This document shows positions 1-14,143 of a DNA stretch of 64,000 nucleotides, one piece after another. The stretch's first letter is position 1; each line of letters begins with the position of its first letter. Under the pieces are notes generated by a model, which made no database searches, was not told the DNA's origin, and saw only the letters and a list, made by a program, of their open reading frames with translations. Origin of the DNA: Brassica napus. Lineage: Eukaryota; Streptophyta; Magnoliopsida; Brassicales; Brassicaceae. The position numbers and the translations under genes were made by a program. The stretch spans positions 29,022,770-29,086,769 of the forward strand of contig NC_063452.1 in NCBI RefSeq assembly GCF_020379485.1, written 5' to 3'.

Positions 1-336
1 ATATTTCTATTTTACAAACATATATAATTAACATAAAATTTATACACGTAATTAGATTACAAATATTTTGAAACACACAATTCTACAATGTACTGATATT
101 TATATCTTATTCTAATTAAATTTTAATAAGGAAAAAATTAACAAACAAATCTCACGCTTTAGAAGAACATTTTCAGAATCAACAAACGTGCACGCCTAAA
201 CAAATTAGTGAACAAAAAAATTAAACCGGTCACCAGACATACATATGCCTAAACAAATTATTGAACAAACGACGGGTTAATAAACTATCAACAACAAAAA
301 TTATCCCGCGCTTTTAAAGCGCGGGTCAAAATCTAG
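1..336 (+). mobile_element. Helitron, 3' terminal part
   Basis: The AT-rich stretch ends in a GC-rich palindrome (305-325, ten-base arms CCCGCGCTTT/AAAGCGCGGG) followed about 7 bases later by CTAG (333-336) and then a T. A subterminal hairpin plus 3' CTRR next to a host T is the signature of rolling-circle Helitrons. The 5' TC end is not identifiable and probably lies left of the window. No coding sequence is visible. Confidence 0.75.
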
Positions 337-510
337 TAACCGTTTAATGTAAGAGTTAAGTTGCATTTAGTTTGAAAGGTTTGAAACTTTTATTTGTTTG
401 CTACGACTAAATGAATCAAGAAATCGTTATTCTTAGATATTGCTAGAATAAATAAAAGTCTTTCCTTATCTTTTAGCTTCTGTTTCATCACTATCTCTTT
501 TTGGTCTTTA

Positions 511-804
511 TCAACAACAATTATCCTTTTTAGGTACCAAGCAGGGGCGGAGCCAGCACCTTATCCAAGTCATTTGAAATGTAGTGATGATGCATCTATC
601 ACCCCCCATCGTACCATTGTAAAACCCATGGTGAATCTTCACATTAGATGCAAGAGATGAGAGGATGTTTTCGCGGTTAATAGCATATTTACTATCTTCT
701 CCAAAAGACCCAGTGCCACTGCATCGCTGTGAAGAAACAACAGCAATTATGCTACTGAGGACGAACAAGAAGATCAATAAGGAAATCTTCTTGGCCATTC
801 TCAA
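511..804 (-). pseudogene. CRK (DUF26 receptor-like kinase) 5' relic
   Basis: The minus-strand reading frame begins with a hydrophobic signal peptide (roughly residues 6-25) followed by the start of a DUF26 (Gnk2-homologous) domain: a Cys-containing mature N-terminus, then the family's SSLASNV and GFYNGTMG blocks. Homology stops after about residue 68 and the remaining residues look random. The C-X8-C-X2-C motif, the second DUF26, the transmembrane segment and the kinase are all missing. This is a truncated duplicate of the CRK genes to the right. What truncated it is unclear; sequence of unknown repeat origin adjoins the break near 600. Confidence 0.75.
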
Positions 805-1083
805 TGCTTTGGGTTAGTATATGCATGGCATTTACACTTTGTATCGTTTTAATAGCAGTTGAGTTCTCTCTACAAGTTGCAAAACTTAATTGTCAGTGGC
901 AATATTAAAGCTGAATCAAACGATAGACAAAATCAGAGAGCCAATCATAGCACATACCTGATGTGTTTATGTTAATAAAAATACTGTTGATGTTTCAAAT
1001 ATGTTTACGATGTGAGCTGCACCCAGACCCCCACGATGTTTGTTTAATGGTTCTCCTGAACTTCACACAACGAAGCAGGTGAA

Positions 1084-1109
1084 GAGAGAGAGAGAGAGAG
1101 AGAGAGAGG
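1084..1109. repeat. (GA)n microsatellite
   Basis: About 13 uninterrupted GA units. Simple sequence repeat with no associated gene visible. Confidence 0.9.
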
Positions 1110-1440
1110 ATCATATGAGGTATAGGTTATAGCATGGTTTCGTTAATATAGAAAGTCTCAATCCTTTTTAGTCAAATCAATGATTCAGTCTAGCCAATAG
1201 ATTTACAATAACAGTACTTTGATACCTTCAATAGACATTCTTATTATTTTTTTCAGCAAATTGAGCAATCTCAACAACTAATATATATAATACTTTGACA
1301 CCATCAATATATTTTCTTATTGCTACTAAACATAAAAACAATTTTTTTTGCCTGAGGCATTGTTGACAGAATCATTCAACTTGACTAAACAAAAGAAACA
1401 ATATCATTGTCGGCACTCACTTTCAAAACCTACCATGTGT

Positions 1441-1620
1441 TGAAAATAGCGCCTCAAGTGGTGAAGCGATAAGGAAGAACAATCTAGCCTAGGCCAACGC
1501 TAGGGTCGCGTCCCTAGACAAGGTTAGTAAAATCTGAAATATGATGTTTCTGACATCATTGTAAATATGTTTTTAAAGGCTTTTCAGTTTTCTATTGAAT
1601 CTGTATAGTTTTTTTTTAAT
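1441..1620 (+). repeat. possible tRNA-derived SINE
   Basis: A block with an A-box-like segment (AAGTGGTGAAGCG) and, about 45 bases on, a B-box-like GGGTCGCGTCCCTAG recalls the tRNA-related head of Brassicaceae SINEs. It is followed by a non-coding body ending in a T/A-rich tail near 1610. No target duplication was found, so this is a similarity call only. Confidence 0.35.
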
Positions 1621-2905
1621 CATTTCAGATCCGGAGCAGGTTGTAGAGCGAAAGAGAGTGCATGAAAAAAGATGTCATAATTGGAGTGTTTACTGCGGAA
1701 CAGGCATGCGGGGCAGTTTGACGGTTGATCCCACAAGGAGTAGCCGGGTGATTGCTCTCGATATTTAATAAAACCTTCAAAATATTTCGGGGTTATCCCT
1801 AACTGCCCTATCTTCTCATCTATTCTAGTGGTCCCTCCATATAAAAGACGCCTTCTATCTTTACTTTTTTACGCTAGTTTTTGGCAAAAAACCTTAGACT
1901 CGATTTTTAGCGAATTGTAACTTGTAAGGGAGACGGTTCCATTCTCTCGTCTAGAGAAGATTATCCTGAACCGTCTTCGTTTCTATTTTGTTTTACATGC
2001 AATATTATCAGAAATCATGTCTTTGGTCTCTTGTGTTATGGCTGAGTACTCGGATGGTTGATCTAGGGTGCTAAAGTGCTAGTTCACAAGCTAAATACAA
2101 ATAGGTTAATGATTTAATAGTCTTCATTCATATCATACTTAATGCTTGTGCTAATCCGATCATCTAGCATTCGATCCTAGGTTAATTTATGCATCAAAAG
2201 TGACATAAATTGCTAGATATAGTATGAATGAGCATCGCATCCCTAGCCACGTGAAAGTAAATGTTAGGGTATTTATGTGAACAGATCGGACTTGTACGCT
2301 AAGGAAGCGACATCATAGGCGCTGAGTGTGATGGGTGAAATGAGCAACTACACGACAGTGTATTGTTCTAATGGCGAGTTCCGAAATCTAGACTTGTCCT
2401 GATTTGAACCTGAATAGTTGTTTTGCTTGCGAGTGAAGTCACTCGAGTTAACCACCCTAGGTTGACTTCTCTTTAATTCGAAGGGTCTAACTGGTGACCA
2501 AGGAATGAAAGGGAATAATGCATTTCTTATTATTCCTAATTTTTTTATACGGAATAGTTTTTCCTTTTTAATCTTTCTCATTCCTTTTATTCTAGAGGAA
2601 TATAGAACAAATTTGTTCATCACTAAAATTGATAAGGAATAATCTTCTTTTTCATTCCTATAATTTTATTCTTCTTCATTTATTCCCTACTTATTCATAA
2701 TGTTCCTATAGTGATCACCAGTTAGACCCGAAATCTCAATTGAATCATGTTACTTATTTCTTACGTTACCTTGAATTCAAAACACCATTATTGTTTTAGC
2801 TAAATATTGATCCAATAAGATATAGTGTAAACGGGTCCTCTGGAATTGAACCTTAAAATATTACAACAACACTATTAACTTGACACATGTTAACACCATT
2901 TTACG
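1621..2905 (+). repeat. degenerate LTR-like repeat block (interrupted by a MITE)
   Basis: No reading frame of interest. The block contains a TATA-like ATATAAAAG (about 1839-1847) and a palindrome with arms AGACGGTTC (about 1933) and GAACCGTCT (about 1969). Long AT-rich text follows and looks like an old plant LTR or untranslated retroelement sequence. The 247-bp MITE at 2483-2729 interrupts it. Assignment rests on general appearance; it could equally be an unclassified repeat. Confidence 0.25.
2483..2729. mobile_element. MITE with GGGTCTAACTGGTGA terminal inverted repeats
   Basis: The left end GGGTCTAACTGGTGACC is repeated inverted at the right end (GGTGATCACCAGTTAGACCC region), with one or two mismatches. 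GAA flanks both sides (2480-2482 and 2730-2732), suggesting a 3-bp target duplication as in PIF/Harbinger-type MITEs, although those prefer TTA/TAA. The 247-bp interior is AT-rich and non-coding. Superfamily is uncertain. Confidence 0.7.
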
Positions 2906-3463
2906 GCCATAAAACCATGCTAACATGCACCCTCCACAGGCACAAATTGCAGAAGAAACACAGGCCTTAAGCTTGGGTAATATTTGTATGGTAGATGGTT
3001 CATGGACCTCCACAAATCAGTTCAGTGGAATTGGATGGGTCTGGAAGGATAGCATGGAAAAGATCCAACTAATGGGGACACGGAACTTAAGGAGGCGTGA
3101 GACAGCACTACACTCGGGACTGGAAGCACTAAGATGGGCAATGGAGAGCATGTTACAGCATTCGGCATGTCAGAGATTTGTGACAGATTGCAAGGACCTG
3201 ATTGCAATGATAACATACCCACAAGCTTGGCCAAACTTCTCAACTAAGCTAGAGGTCATTCAAATTCTCCAGATGTGTTTTTCGAACTTCAAGATCAGCT
3301 ACATCCCAAGGATGCAAAATGTAATTGCTGATTCGTTGGCTAGGAATGCATGTTCTTTTCATAGATCTCTTTGTTTCATTGGTTGTTCTATTCCGGTCTG
3401 GTTATCCGGACCACCTCAAGTTTGAGTAATAAAATAGCCGTTTGCTGCCAAAAAAAAAAAAAT
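2905..3463 (+). mobile_element. LINE (non-LTR retrotransposon) 3' end with RNase H domain
   Basis: The reading frame 2925-3425 encodes a plant LINE C-terminal RNase H (RVT_3) domain. It starts with VDGSW and continues through an ExxAL segment (ETALHSGLEAL), a TDCKDLI segment and a terminal ISYIPRMQNVIADSLAR, which supply the usual D-E-D-(H/N)-D positions. The sequence after the stop (AATAAAATAGCCG) followed by a 13-A tract at about 3450-3463 is a typical LINE tail. Everything upstream of RNase H is absent, so this is a 5'-truncated dead insertion. I could not find a convincing target duplication. Confidence 0.8.
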
Positions 3464-4239
3464 AGCCGAATTTTTTTTTTAAATAGAGAAATAGTCGAAC
3501 AATAAACCAATCCAAACAAAGTTACAAAATCAAATTGGTTAGGTTTTAGTTTTACACACCTATCCTTGACAGTGTAACATGGTTCCATGATCTCAAGCTT
3601 AGCAGCAAACCATGCAACAAACCCTTGACTATATTGTTTAAGTACACCATCAGAGTCTATGAACTTTATGAACTTTGCAAATAGGTTTAAGTCTATAATT
3701 AAGTTTTTTTAGCATACCATACAATTAATTGAGAACACCCAGTGAAAACATTATAATTTGATTGACTCTAGCATGTGACATGGCTAAGATGACATATATT
3801 AATGATTCAAATGTGATTCAATGCCGTTTAGGACAAATCTCTCCAAACTTGCTGACATGACTAATGCGGGATTACCTTTCCTAAAATGTTCTTAATCAAT
3901 GGTAGAGAAATTTGGAATGTGATAGGATCATATATCAAGATTGACGATTAGATCAAGATTTAATTACAACATCAGAGGAGAACGATCTTCATTTGAATTT
4001 TCATTGCAATCGGACATTTACTGGTTAATAAGGTTGGTAATGTCATTATACATAATACTTATTACACCGAGAATATCACGTCGGCGTCACTAAACTGGCC
4101 ATGGAGCTAATTTTTAAATGTTTGGTTAACATACAGTCCAGTTTTCCTAAACCAAAAGAGACAACTAAAGAAACATAAAATGTAATGAAAAATAATATAA
4201 CCTTCACCTGCTAAAGAAAAAAATATAATAATATCATCT
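3464..4239. other. intergenic, no feature recognised
   Basis: AT-rich DNA between the LINE tail and the 3' end of CRK-A. It should hold the 3' UTR of CRK-A (minus strand, just left of 4240). Nothing else is supported. Confidence 0.5.
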
Positions 4240-6657
<2,418 letters not shown>

Positions 6658-6768
6658 ATTACATGAGACTGACTTTGCTCTGCCTACTTGTTGCAGTCTT
6701 GCATTGCAGATCTTGGAAGCTGAATCTAAAATAAGACAAACTTTGATTAATACTGTAGTTGTTGATCT

Positions 6769-6834
6769 GGTCAAAAGCTATGCGTGTTTAGAATTTTCTT
6801 TTAGTAGTTGAGTCAAGAATTTAATTCAAGTCAA
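6769..6834 (-). promoter_or_regulatory. W-box cluster upstream of CRK-A
   Basis: Three TTGAC(C/T) hexamers read on the gene's strand (complements at 6769-6775, 6811-6816, 6829-6834), 112-177 bases upstream of the start codon. W-boxes bind WRKY factors, and CRK genes are commonly pathogen- or salicylate-inducible. Function here is inferred from position and motif only. Confidence 0.5.
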
Positions 6835-6853
6835 CTCAATAAATGTTTTGGAT

Positions 6854-8724
6854 TTATATTTTGTAGCGCGTTGACGTGAGTGAAGGAACGGACTTGCTGC
6901 TGGATTGGCCCGGCTCGGATCCATACGTTAAATGGTCTAAATTGGGTCCGTTCCTGAAGAAAAAGCCAGGTGGCCGAGGCACAGGTAGAATAATATAGCT
7001 ATTGGTAAGCATTTGAAAGATTGTAGACATTTCTGGTCGATCTGCCGTCTGCGGGAGATTCTTGAACACATAACAGTCCAATATGGATGCATCTAATGAC
7101 TTCATCCTTCTCGTAGCTTTCCCCAATAGCGGGATCAATGGTATCTAAGGGTGATTCATTGTTCCAAAGCCTCCAAGCCTGCCAAGTAACTCATAGTCAG
7201 AATGAAAACCCTTGATGACCATAACTAAAAGGAAGTAGGATTTTGATTCGGGGTTTTCTCACATGTGTAACCAAATTTCCACCAGAATCATCGACTTGAT
7301 AAAAGCTGCTGTTCTTCTTGCCGCAAACAATCTCCAAAACCAATACTCCAAAGCTATAGACATCAGATTTGGTAGAGTATTGGCCATGTGTCACATACTC
7401 TGGAGGCATGTAACTGCTGCAAATATAGCATGAATATGTTAACGTTTAAATAAAAACAAATATGATTAACCAAACTTAAGTAGAATACTAACAAGGTTCC
7501 AACGACTCTTCCTGTCATGTCCTCCGTTTGGTCCACTCTGAAATTCCTTGCCATTCCAAAATCCGCTATTTTAGGGTTTATATGCTCATCTAAAAGAATG
7601 TTACTTGCTTTGATGTCACGGTGAATGATGGTGAGCCTTGAGTCTTGATGAAGATAGAGAAGCCCTCGTGTAATCCCACCAATGATGTTGTACCGACTTT
7701 TCCAGTCTAGCTGACTCTTCTTTGTTGGGTCTACATTAGAAGAAGATTTTAAGAAAAAAAAAAATTTGCTTAGAAGAACATAAATAAAATATAGCGTTCT
7801 TGTTTATTATTAAAGAGGAAATAATAAAGGCTCTGGTTGGGAACGAACTCGTAGACAAGTATCTGTTCATCTCCTTCCACGCAAAACCCTAGAAGCCTAA
7901 CAAGGTTCTTGTGCTGAAGCTTAGCCACGATCACAACCTCGTTCTTGAACTCTTGTGTGCCTTGCCCTGAATTTCGCAATAGGCGCTTCACCGCAACTTC
8001 AGTTCCATCTAATAATGTTCCCTACAGATTTTTACATGAATAGCTTCTTAGTTCTTAGATTTCATGACAAATCAAGTACTCATAGGTAAGCATAGAGCTC
8101 TTGTATACGTACCTTGTAAACTTCACCAAATCCACCTTGACCTAACTTGTTGTTCCTTGAAAATCCATCTGTTGCCGCTTCGATTGTCCCAAAATCAAAT
8201 TGCAGGGACTGTGGACTTGTCATGTCATCATCAGCTGCAGTAACATCTGTATGGTCACTATTATGTATTCCAAAAAGAATTGTGAGAATGGTAAAAAGGC
8301 TAAAAGTGTAACTCACTTTGAGGTTTTAATGTTTTGTATGATTGTTTTTTCTTCCAAATAAATAATCCTAAAATGACCAGCACCACAAATATAACTGTGG
8401 AGACGACAATCCCCACAATGGCTCCAGTAGTAAGAGGAGGTGGAGTAGGAGGAGAAAGAATCGGCCCGGGTTGAGATTCTTGGGTAGGTGCAGATGGCGT
8501 ATCATTAAAGGCACCAAAATATGCATAACCATCCCACAGGAAATAGCACACCGGTTTGCGAATGGTTCCACCCATAAACCCATTGCAGCAATTCTGGTAG
8601 TCTCTCAGACTATCTCGAACACAGATTTCACATTGCTTAGAGGATAACCCCGGAATACACTGCATCAGCGCGTATATACGTTCAGAACCTATCAGAGGGG
8701 ACATATCCGCCAGGTAATGAGTTT
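6854..8724 (-). pseudogene. CRK-B pseudogene, C-terminal part (second DUF26, TM, kinase)
   Basis: From 8724 leftward come the end of a DUF26 pair (CIPGLSSKQCEIC, C-X8-C-X2-C), a Pro-rich linker, a transmembrane helix and all kinase exons, matching CRK-A exon for exon (joins near 8313, 8233/8112, then kinase exons). [24 protein letters not shown] and DFG are present. Lesions: (1) the 5' half is cut off at 8724/8725 by a Copia LTR; (2) the donor after the third exon, G|GT in CRK-A, reads AATAAT here (about 7810-7815), so the exon has no normal splice site; (3) in the last exon (about 7038-7055) a duplicated GCAGACG-like heptamer shifts the frame within the QESPADRP motif. A functional kinase is not expected. 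The remainder of its N-terminus is at 14144-14393. Confidence 0.88.
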
Positions 8725-8871
8725 TGTTAAGATATACTCTCAATCCCCTTGATTGATACAACATTAACTACTCTGTAAATGCACAATATATTATTTCCTT
8801 ATGCTCTGCTCTCGATCATGTATATATGTCTATGTTCAGTCTATCAATAAGATCATCTTCCATATTCAACA
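8725..8871 (+). repeat. 5' LTR of the Copia element in CRK-B
   Basis: Begins TGTTAAGATATA at the CRK junction and ends TTCAACA immediately before the primer site. At 147 bp it is short. There is no second copy in the window, so the boundaries rest on TG...CA, the adjacent primer site and loss of CRK homology at 8725. Confidence 0.7.
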
Positions 8872-8883
8872 TGGTATCAGAGC
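8872..8883 (+). other. primer-binding site (tRNA-iMet type)
   Basis: TGGTATCAGAGC, the standard complement of the initiator tRNA-Met 3' end in plant Copia elements, directly after the LTR. Confidence 0.85.
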
Positions 8884-9000
8884 ATTGATTCCTTGACCTA
8901 AAATTTTTTTTTTTCTCTGCGCCTCCATCTTCTTCTCTTCTTCTCTCCCGTTCCTTTCTCTGTATCTATGTTTCTTCATTCCTTGATTCTCTGAGACATC

Positions 9001-12000
9001 ATGAACACTGAAAGCTCTGCATCCATTGAACAGACCTCTGTTTTCAATGTTCGAAACCCTCAAAGTACGTTGCTCTCCGTGAACATGTCGAGTGTCACCA
9101 AACTCACCAACGTCAACTATCTTATGTGGAGTAAGCAAGTCACGGCTTTACTCGAAGGCCAAGCTACGCCGAACCCTGCCTTCGCTGCCTGGAGACGTCA
9201 AGATGGCCTCTTGTTCAGCGCCATGATCGGAGCCATCTCCCTTCCGGTTCAATCCATCGTCTCCAGCGCCACAACTTCAGCTGAGATTTGGAGCCTCCTC
9301 GCTACTGCCTTTGGAAATCCGACACGAGGTCACATCCGCCAGCTCAAACATCAAATCAAAAGTTGTACCAAGGGCACCAAAACCATCTCAGAATACCTGC
9401 GCATCATCAAAGCCAAGGTTGACGATTTGGCTCTGCTTGGGAAACCGATGGATCCTGAAGATCTAACAGAACAAATCCTCGTTGGACTCGGTGAAGAGTA
9501 CAAGCCTGAGATTGATGCCATTAATGGCAGAGATCATTTCATCTCCTTCGCTGAGCTACATGAGCGGTTACTTAACCGTGAAGCTATGCTTCTGTGCACC
9601 GAAACTCCTCAAGAAACACCTATCGTGGCTAATGCAACTGATACTCGATCATGGAGATCCAACAACAACCAGCAAGGACGTAGCAATCAAAACTCTCGTC
9701 CCCACAACAACAACAACAATCGCCAGTACCAAAACAATCAACAACGTGGAGGAAGAGGACAGTATCAAGGTCGGTGCCAAGCGTGTGGTGTTCATGGCCA
9801 TAGTGCCAAGTTTTGCCCTGAGTTTCGTATTGTACGTGGGTCTCAAGCAACTCAACAATGGCAATCCTCTCCCAACCCACAGCAGTGGCAGTTTGCCACA
9901 CAACCATGGCAGCCAAGAGCTAATCCAGCAATTCTTTCCGACTCCTCAACTTGGCTGCTGGACTCCGGAGCCTCACACCACATGACCTCTGATCTCAGCA
10001 ATCTCTCTCTCCACGCACCTTACAATGGCAGTGACGATGTGATGCTTGGAGACGGCTCGGGTCTCCAGATATCACACACCGGTTCTTTCTCTATTCCCAC
10101 TTACACTCGTCCCTTCTTTATTAACAAAGTTCTATGTGTTCCTTCACTTGCAAAAAATCTCATATCTGTTTTTCAACTTTGCTCAACTAACGGCGTTTCT
10201 GTGACCTTTACACCAACTTATTATCAGGTGAGAGACCTCCAAACGGGAACCCTTCGGCTGGAAGGCAAGCCTAAAGATGGAACATACGAGTGGCCAACTC
10301 CGAGTTCCTCCCATCGTCCATCTCTTGCGTTTGCTTCCACCATCAAAACCACTCTCTCAGATTGGCATTCTCGTTTAGGCCATCCGGCTGTTCCCATCTT
10401 AAAACATATTGTTTCTGCTTTTCATTTACCAGTTTCATCAAACGCTTTATTAGACAAGCCTTGCAATGCTTGTTCTATCAATAAGATGCACAAGTTACCG
10501 TTTTCTACTTCAACTTTGCAATCTAATCATCCTCTTGATATTGTTTTTTTCTGATGTGTGGACTTCACCAATAATTTCAGTAGATGGTTTCAAATATTAT
10601 GTTATCTTCGTGGATCATTTCACAAGATACACATGGATTTATCCCTTGAAACAAAAGTCTCAGGTTTTTGAAGTTTTTTCAAAATTTCGATCTCTAGTTG
10701 AAAATCGATTTCAGTTCAAACTTAAGACCTTGTACACTGAAAATGGTGGTGAGTACATTTTTTCGAGTTTTCTAGCTAGTCATGGTATTTCTCATTTTAC
10801 AACTCCACCTCACACCCCTGAGCACAATGGACTAGCTGAGCGACGCCACATACATATAGTCGAAACAGGCTTAGCTCTACTGTCTCATGCTTCAGTGCCT
10901 CGGTCATATTGGACTTATGCATTTGCAGCTGCAGTATACTTAATTAACCGTATGCCTACACCTCTACTTCAACTCACGTCGCCATTTCAAATTCTGTTTT
11001 CTCAGACTCCAAACTTTGAAAAATTAAAATTTTTTGGCTGCTTGTGTTTCCCCTGGCTCAGGCCATATGCATCTAACAAACTTGATGCTCGCTCAACACC
11101 TTGTGTGTTCTTAGGATACTCTATTACACAGAGCGCTTATTTTTTTCTTGATCGTACTAACTCGAGGATTTATACCTCACGTCATGTGTTGTTTCATGAA
11201 AATGTTTTTCCCTTTAGTGTTGCAGGAAATCTCACATCAAATGGGCCAGCACAAGTAGAGGAGGCACCTGCTAGGCCGTCAACCGTAACGCCTACTCAGA
11301 GATATCAACCACCAGTGCAATCAACACAACCCATCCCTGCTCCAGCAACTACCAATCCAGTTCCTGCTCCTACTGCAGTACCTGATGCGATTTCTCCTAC
11401 TACAATACCTTCAACAACAAATGTTGCAGCAACTTCAGCGACTCAACAAACTGAAGCACCACAACAACTTGCAGCACCACAACAGCCACCCCCACGCATA
11501 AGCACTAGAACCCGCAAGCCTGTTAACAAGCTCAACCTTCACGCCACTGTCCAACAGCCAACAGAGACAATACCTACATCAGTTGCACAAGCTCTCAAAG
11601 ATCCTCGGTGGAGAGCTACAATGCAGGCTGAGATAGATTCTTTATTTCGAAATAAAACTTATACTCTGGTCACTCCTGAAATGGCTTCTAATATTGTTGG
11701 ATGCAGGTGGATCTTCACAATTAAAAGACTACCAAATGGAGCGGTTGACATATTCAAAGCGCGTCTTGTAGCTAAGGGGTTTCATCAAAGGCCGGGAATC
11801 GATTTCCATGACACTTTCAGTCCAGTTGTAAAGCCTACAACAATCAGACAAGTTCTTAGTATTGCTGTCTCATGCCAGTGGCCTCTTAGACAACTGGATA
11901 TCAACAATGCCTTTTTGCAAGGCAAGCTTGAGGATGATGTGTTCATGACTCAACCACCGGGTTTCCAAGATCCATCAAACCCCACGGCGGTGTGTAAACT

Positions 12001-12249
12001 ACACAAAGCAATATATGGGCTCAAGCAAGCTCCTAGGGCTTGGTACAATGAGCTCAAGACATTTCTCCTTCAGTCCGGGTTCAAAAATTCATTAGCTGAT
12101 GCATCTCTCTTCGTCTACAATCACAACAACATCATCCTCTACATGCTCGTCTACGTTGACGACTTGATCATCACAGGAAGCCACACTGATATCCTAAATA
12201 AATTCATTCAATCTCTCTCTGCTCGTTTCTATCTTAAAGACTTTGGTTT
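9001..12249 (+). pseudogene. Copia gag-pol polyprotein, 5' portion, frameshifted
   Basis: The first frame (9001-10554) holds gag (UBN2-like region), a CCHC zinc knuckle (CQACGVHGHSAKFC), aspartic protease (WLLDSGASHHM) and the integrase HHCC start (HSRLGHP). A one-base excess in the T-run at 10544-10550 ends that frame just before the integrase catalytic core. The core (DVWTSP, FVDHFTRYTW, HTPEHNGLAERRH) continues in the next frame to about 12249, with RT motifs (LDINNAFLQG, YGLKQAPRAW, YVDDLIITG). The nested retroposon then interrupts RT. The homopolymer shift could be a real mutation or a sequencing error; the nested insertion settles that the element is dead. Confidence 0.9.
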
Positions 12250-13727
12250 TTTTTTTTGAAACACAACTTTCTTAAAACATAACTTCATGAACTACAAAGA
12301 CAAGAGGAAATTAAACATCCTCTTAGAAACAAACAATAAACTACAAGGAGAAATGAAATCAAACAGGGTAAATCTTCATATGAAAAAGACAGCGGATTCA
12401 AGACAATGCTTGAATGCGCCTGGAGAACCTTCACGACAAAGTCGGACAGCTGAGAAATAGTCACAAGTGACGTTGAGGGACAACCCCCACCAACGAGAAG
12501 AACCAGAGTAATCTCAATTGCACCTTCTGGCCCCGTACAGACCGCTACACAAGGTGACAAACCGGTGAGTGAGTTGAAACAAAAGCTCGGGATAGAACCC
12601 AAGAGGACATCTCCATTCATTGAAGGAAGGTATGGTGGTGAAATACTCTCCTCATTAGAGGAGGATGATGACAAATTCTTCCTAAAGAAGTGATATTGCA
12701 ATAATCTCAGATTATAAACCCCTATGAACCCATGGGAAATCTTCAAATTATCCAAAGAATTCAGACCAACAGCTAAATATCTCACGTCTTGAACTGATAG
12801 TCTGGCCTTTAGAATCTTGATAATTTGGTTATAAGCTTCAGCAAAAGAGTTGGGCCAGGCCCACTTACGTATAGATCTCAGTTCAGAAGCAAAGGCATAC
12901 GCCGGGAAGTTACGAGACGTCATGGATCTCGGTTGAAGGTCGGAGATGGTACGTATGACGTCGACTGAGAGATATATGGCACTCGCCGGCGGAGAGACAA
13001 GTTTACTGAGGTAAGTTGGGTTACCATCGAAGCCGGATGGCGAAGGAGACGGTCAGTGAAGGTAAGCTGAGCCGCGGTTGAGAAGAGGGCACACAGGGGA
13101 AGATGACAACACATTTAGAGGCGAGGAAAGTGAAGAGCTTCGGATTAGATCTGGATCGAGGCTTGAGTTATCGTGGATTCTGGCATCGTATAAGTGAAAA
13201 AGAGCAACACCCAGTTGATTTGTTGTCTCACTTCCCGGTGGCGGAAAGCGAGAGTTTGTACGTTGAGATCTGAACTCCATGAGCAATTGAAGAGCAAGGA
13301 CAAAGTCGACGGTGTGGCTTGTCCGTCGACAGCCAGAGAGAGGTTCACCGGAAAACGTTCCCGTGAACCAGAGTACAACGGTGGTGAGAGAACCCTCTCG
13401 ACTCATTGTTGGGGAGGAGACCCACCAAAGAGGAGGCGCCGTCAGGAGAACTGCAGTGAAGACGACGAACCAAAGCTCTTGTCTCCATTGAAAGCTCCGC
13501 TGGGAACCCCTTTCTCCAGTTAACAAAACGCTACGACTCCGCAGCACACGAGAAATGAAACGAGAAACGAGCAAAGAGATGAAGACAGAGGACAACATTG
13601 TTGGGAATGGCCAGCGCCGGCGAGAAAACGCGTCGCCGGCGCCGGAGCGCATTGAATCACAGAGTACCTCGAGCCCCGTGCCTGGGAGCGTTAGAGCGTT
13701 AGGGTTTTTTTTTAAAGACTTTGGTTT
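12234..13727. repeat. 16-bp target-site duplication around the nested retroposon
   Basis: TTAAAGACTTTGGTTT occurs at 12234-12249 and exactly again at 13712-13727, in Copia RT coding sequence. A long variable duplication next to a poly(A/T) tract marks target-primed reverse transcription. Confidence 0.9.
12250..13711 (-). mobile_element. non-LTR-type retroposon of unrecognised family, full-length-looking
   Basis: A 1462-bp insertion within Copia RT. Its poly(A) tail reads as the T-run at about 12247-12257, so its sense strand is minus. The sense 5' end begins with AACCCTAACGC-type sequence at 13711. Two sense frames span most of it (13652-13053, 199 codons; 12923-12285, 212 codons), but neither resembles reverse transcriptase, gag or any domain I know. 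The 5' half is GC-rich, quite unlike its surroundings. It lacks RT, so it must be mobilised in trans. A truncated relative lies at 51149-51388. Size and poly(A) recall the Sadhu-type retroposons of Arabidopsis, but I cannot confirm that. Confidence 0.8.
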
Positions 13728-14143
13728 ACTATCTTATTTTTTAGGCATGGAAGGTCAACGTAACTCACAAGGCCTGTACCTAACACAAACTCGTTATATT
13801 GCAGATCTTCTTCACAAGACAAAGATGTCGGATGCGAAGCCGATGCCTACCCCAATATGCTCCTCAACGACACTAACACTTCAGAGTGGTGACCCACTAC
13901 CATCAGGAACAGAGTATCGGGCCGTCATTGGAAGTCTCCAATATTTATCACTCACCCGACCAGACATTGCCTACGCCGTCAACAAACTCTCACAGTTCAT
14001 GCACCTTTCCCGCACTGACCAATGGGCCGCTGCAAAGCGGATATTGCGTTACTTGGCAGGCACTCCGCACAAAGGCATATTCTTCTCATCACAAAACACA
14101 CCATCTCTCCACGCATTCACCGACGCCGACTGGGCAGGGAATC
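13712..14143 (+). pseudogene. Copia RT end and partial RNase H
   Basis: After the duplicated target the Copia frame resumes: DFGLLSYFLGME, then the TRPDIAYAVNKLSQFM block, AAKRILRYLAGT and HAFTDADWAG, the first RNase H catalytic segment. It breaks there. The next bases belong to CRK-B, giving a hybrid frame without meaning. Confidence 0.9.

Larger units (their letters stand above)
8725..14143 (+). mobile_element. Ty1/Copia LTR retrotransposon, 3'-truncated, inside CRK-B
   Basis: Order on the plus strand: 5' LTR (8725-8871), tRNA-Met primer site (8872-8883), gag-protease-integrase frame from 9001, integrase-reverse transcriptase frame to 12249, a nested 1.46-kb retroposon, then the rest of RT and RNase H from 13712. 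The coding sequence stops inside RNase H just after DADWAG (about 14140) and passes directly into CRK sequence. There is no polypurine tract or 3' LTR, so the right end has been deleted together with some host sequence. The gag-integrase-RT-RNase H order defines Copia. Confidence 0.92.

Noticed and set aside
9629..9916. Antisense frames opposite Copia gag
   Set aside because: Shadows of the Asn/Gln-rich gag region on the other strand.
13194..13523. Plus-strand frame inside the nested retroposon
   Set aside because: Opposite to the element's poly(A)-defined sense strand; likely a by-product of its GC-rich composition.
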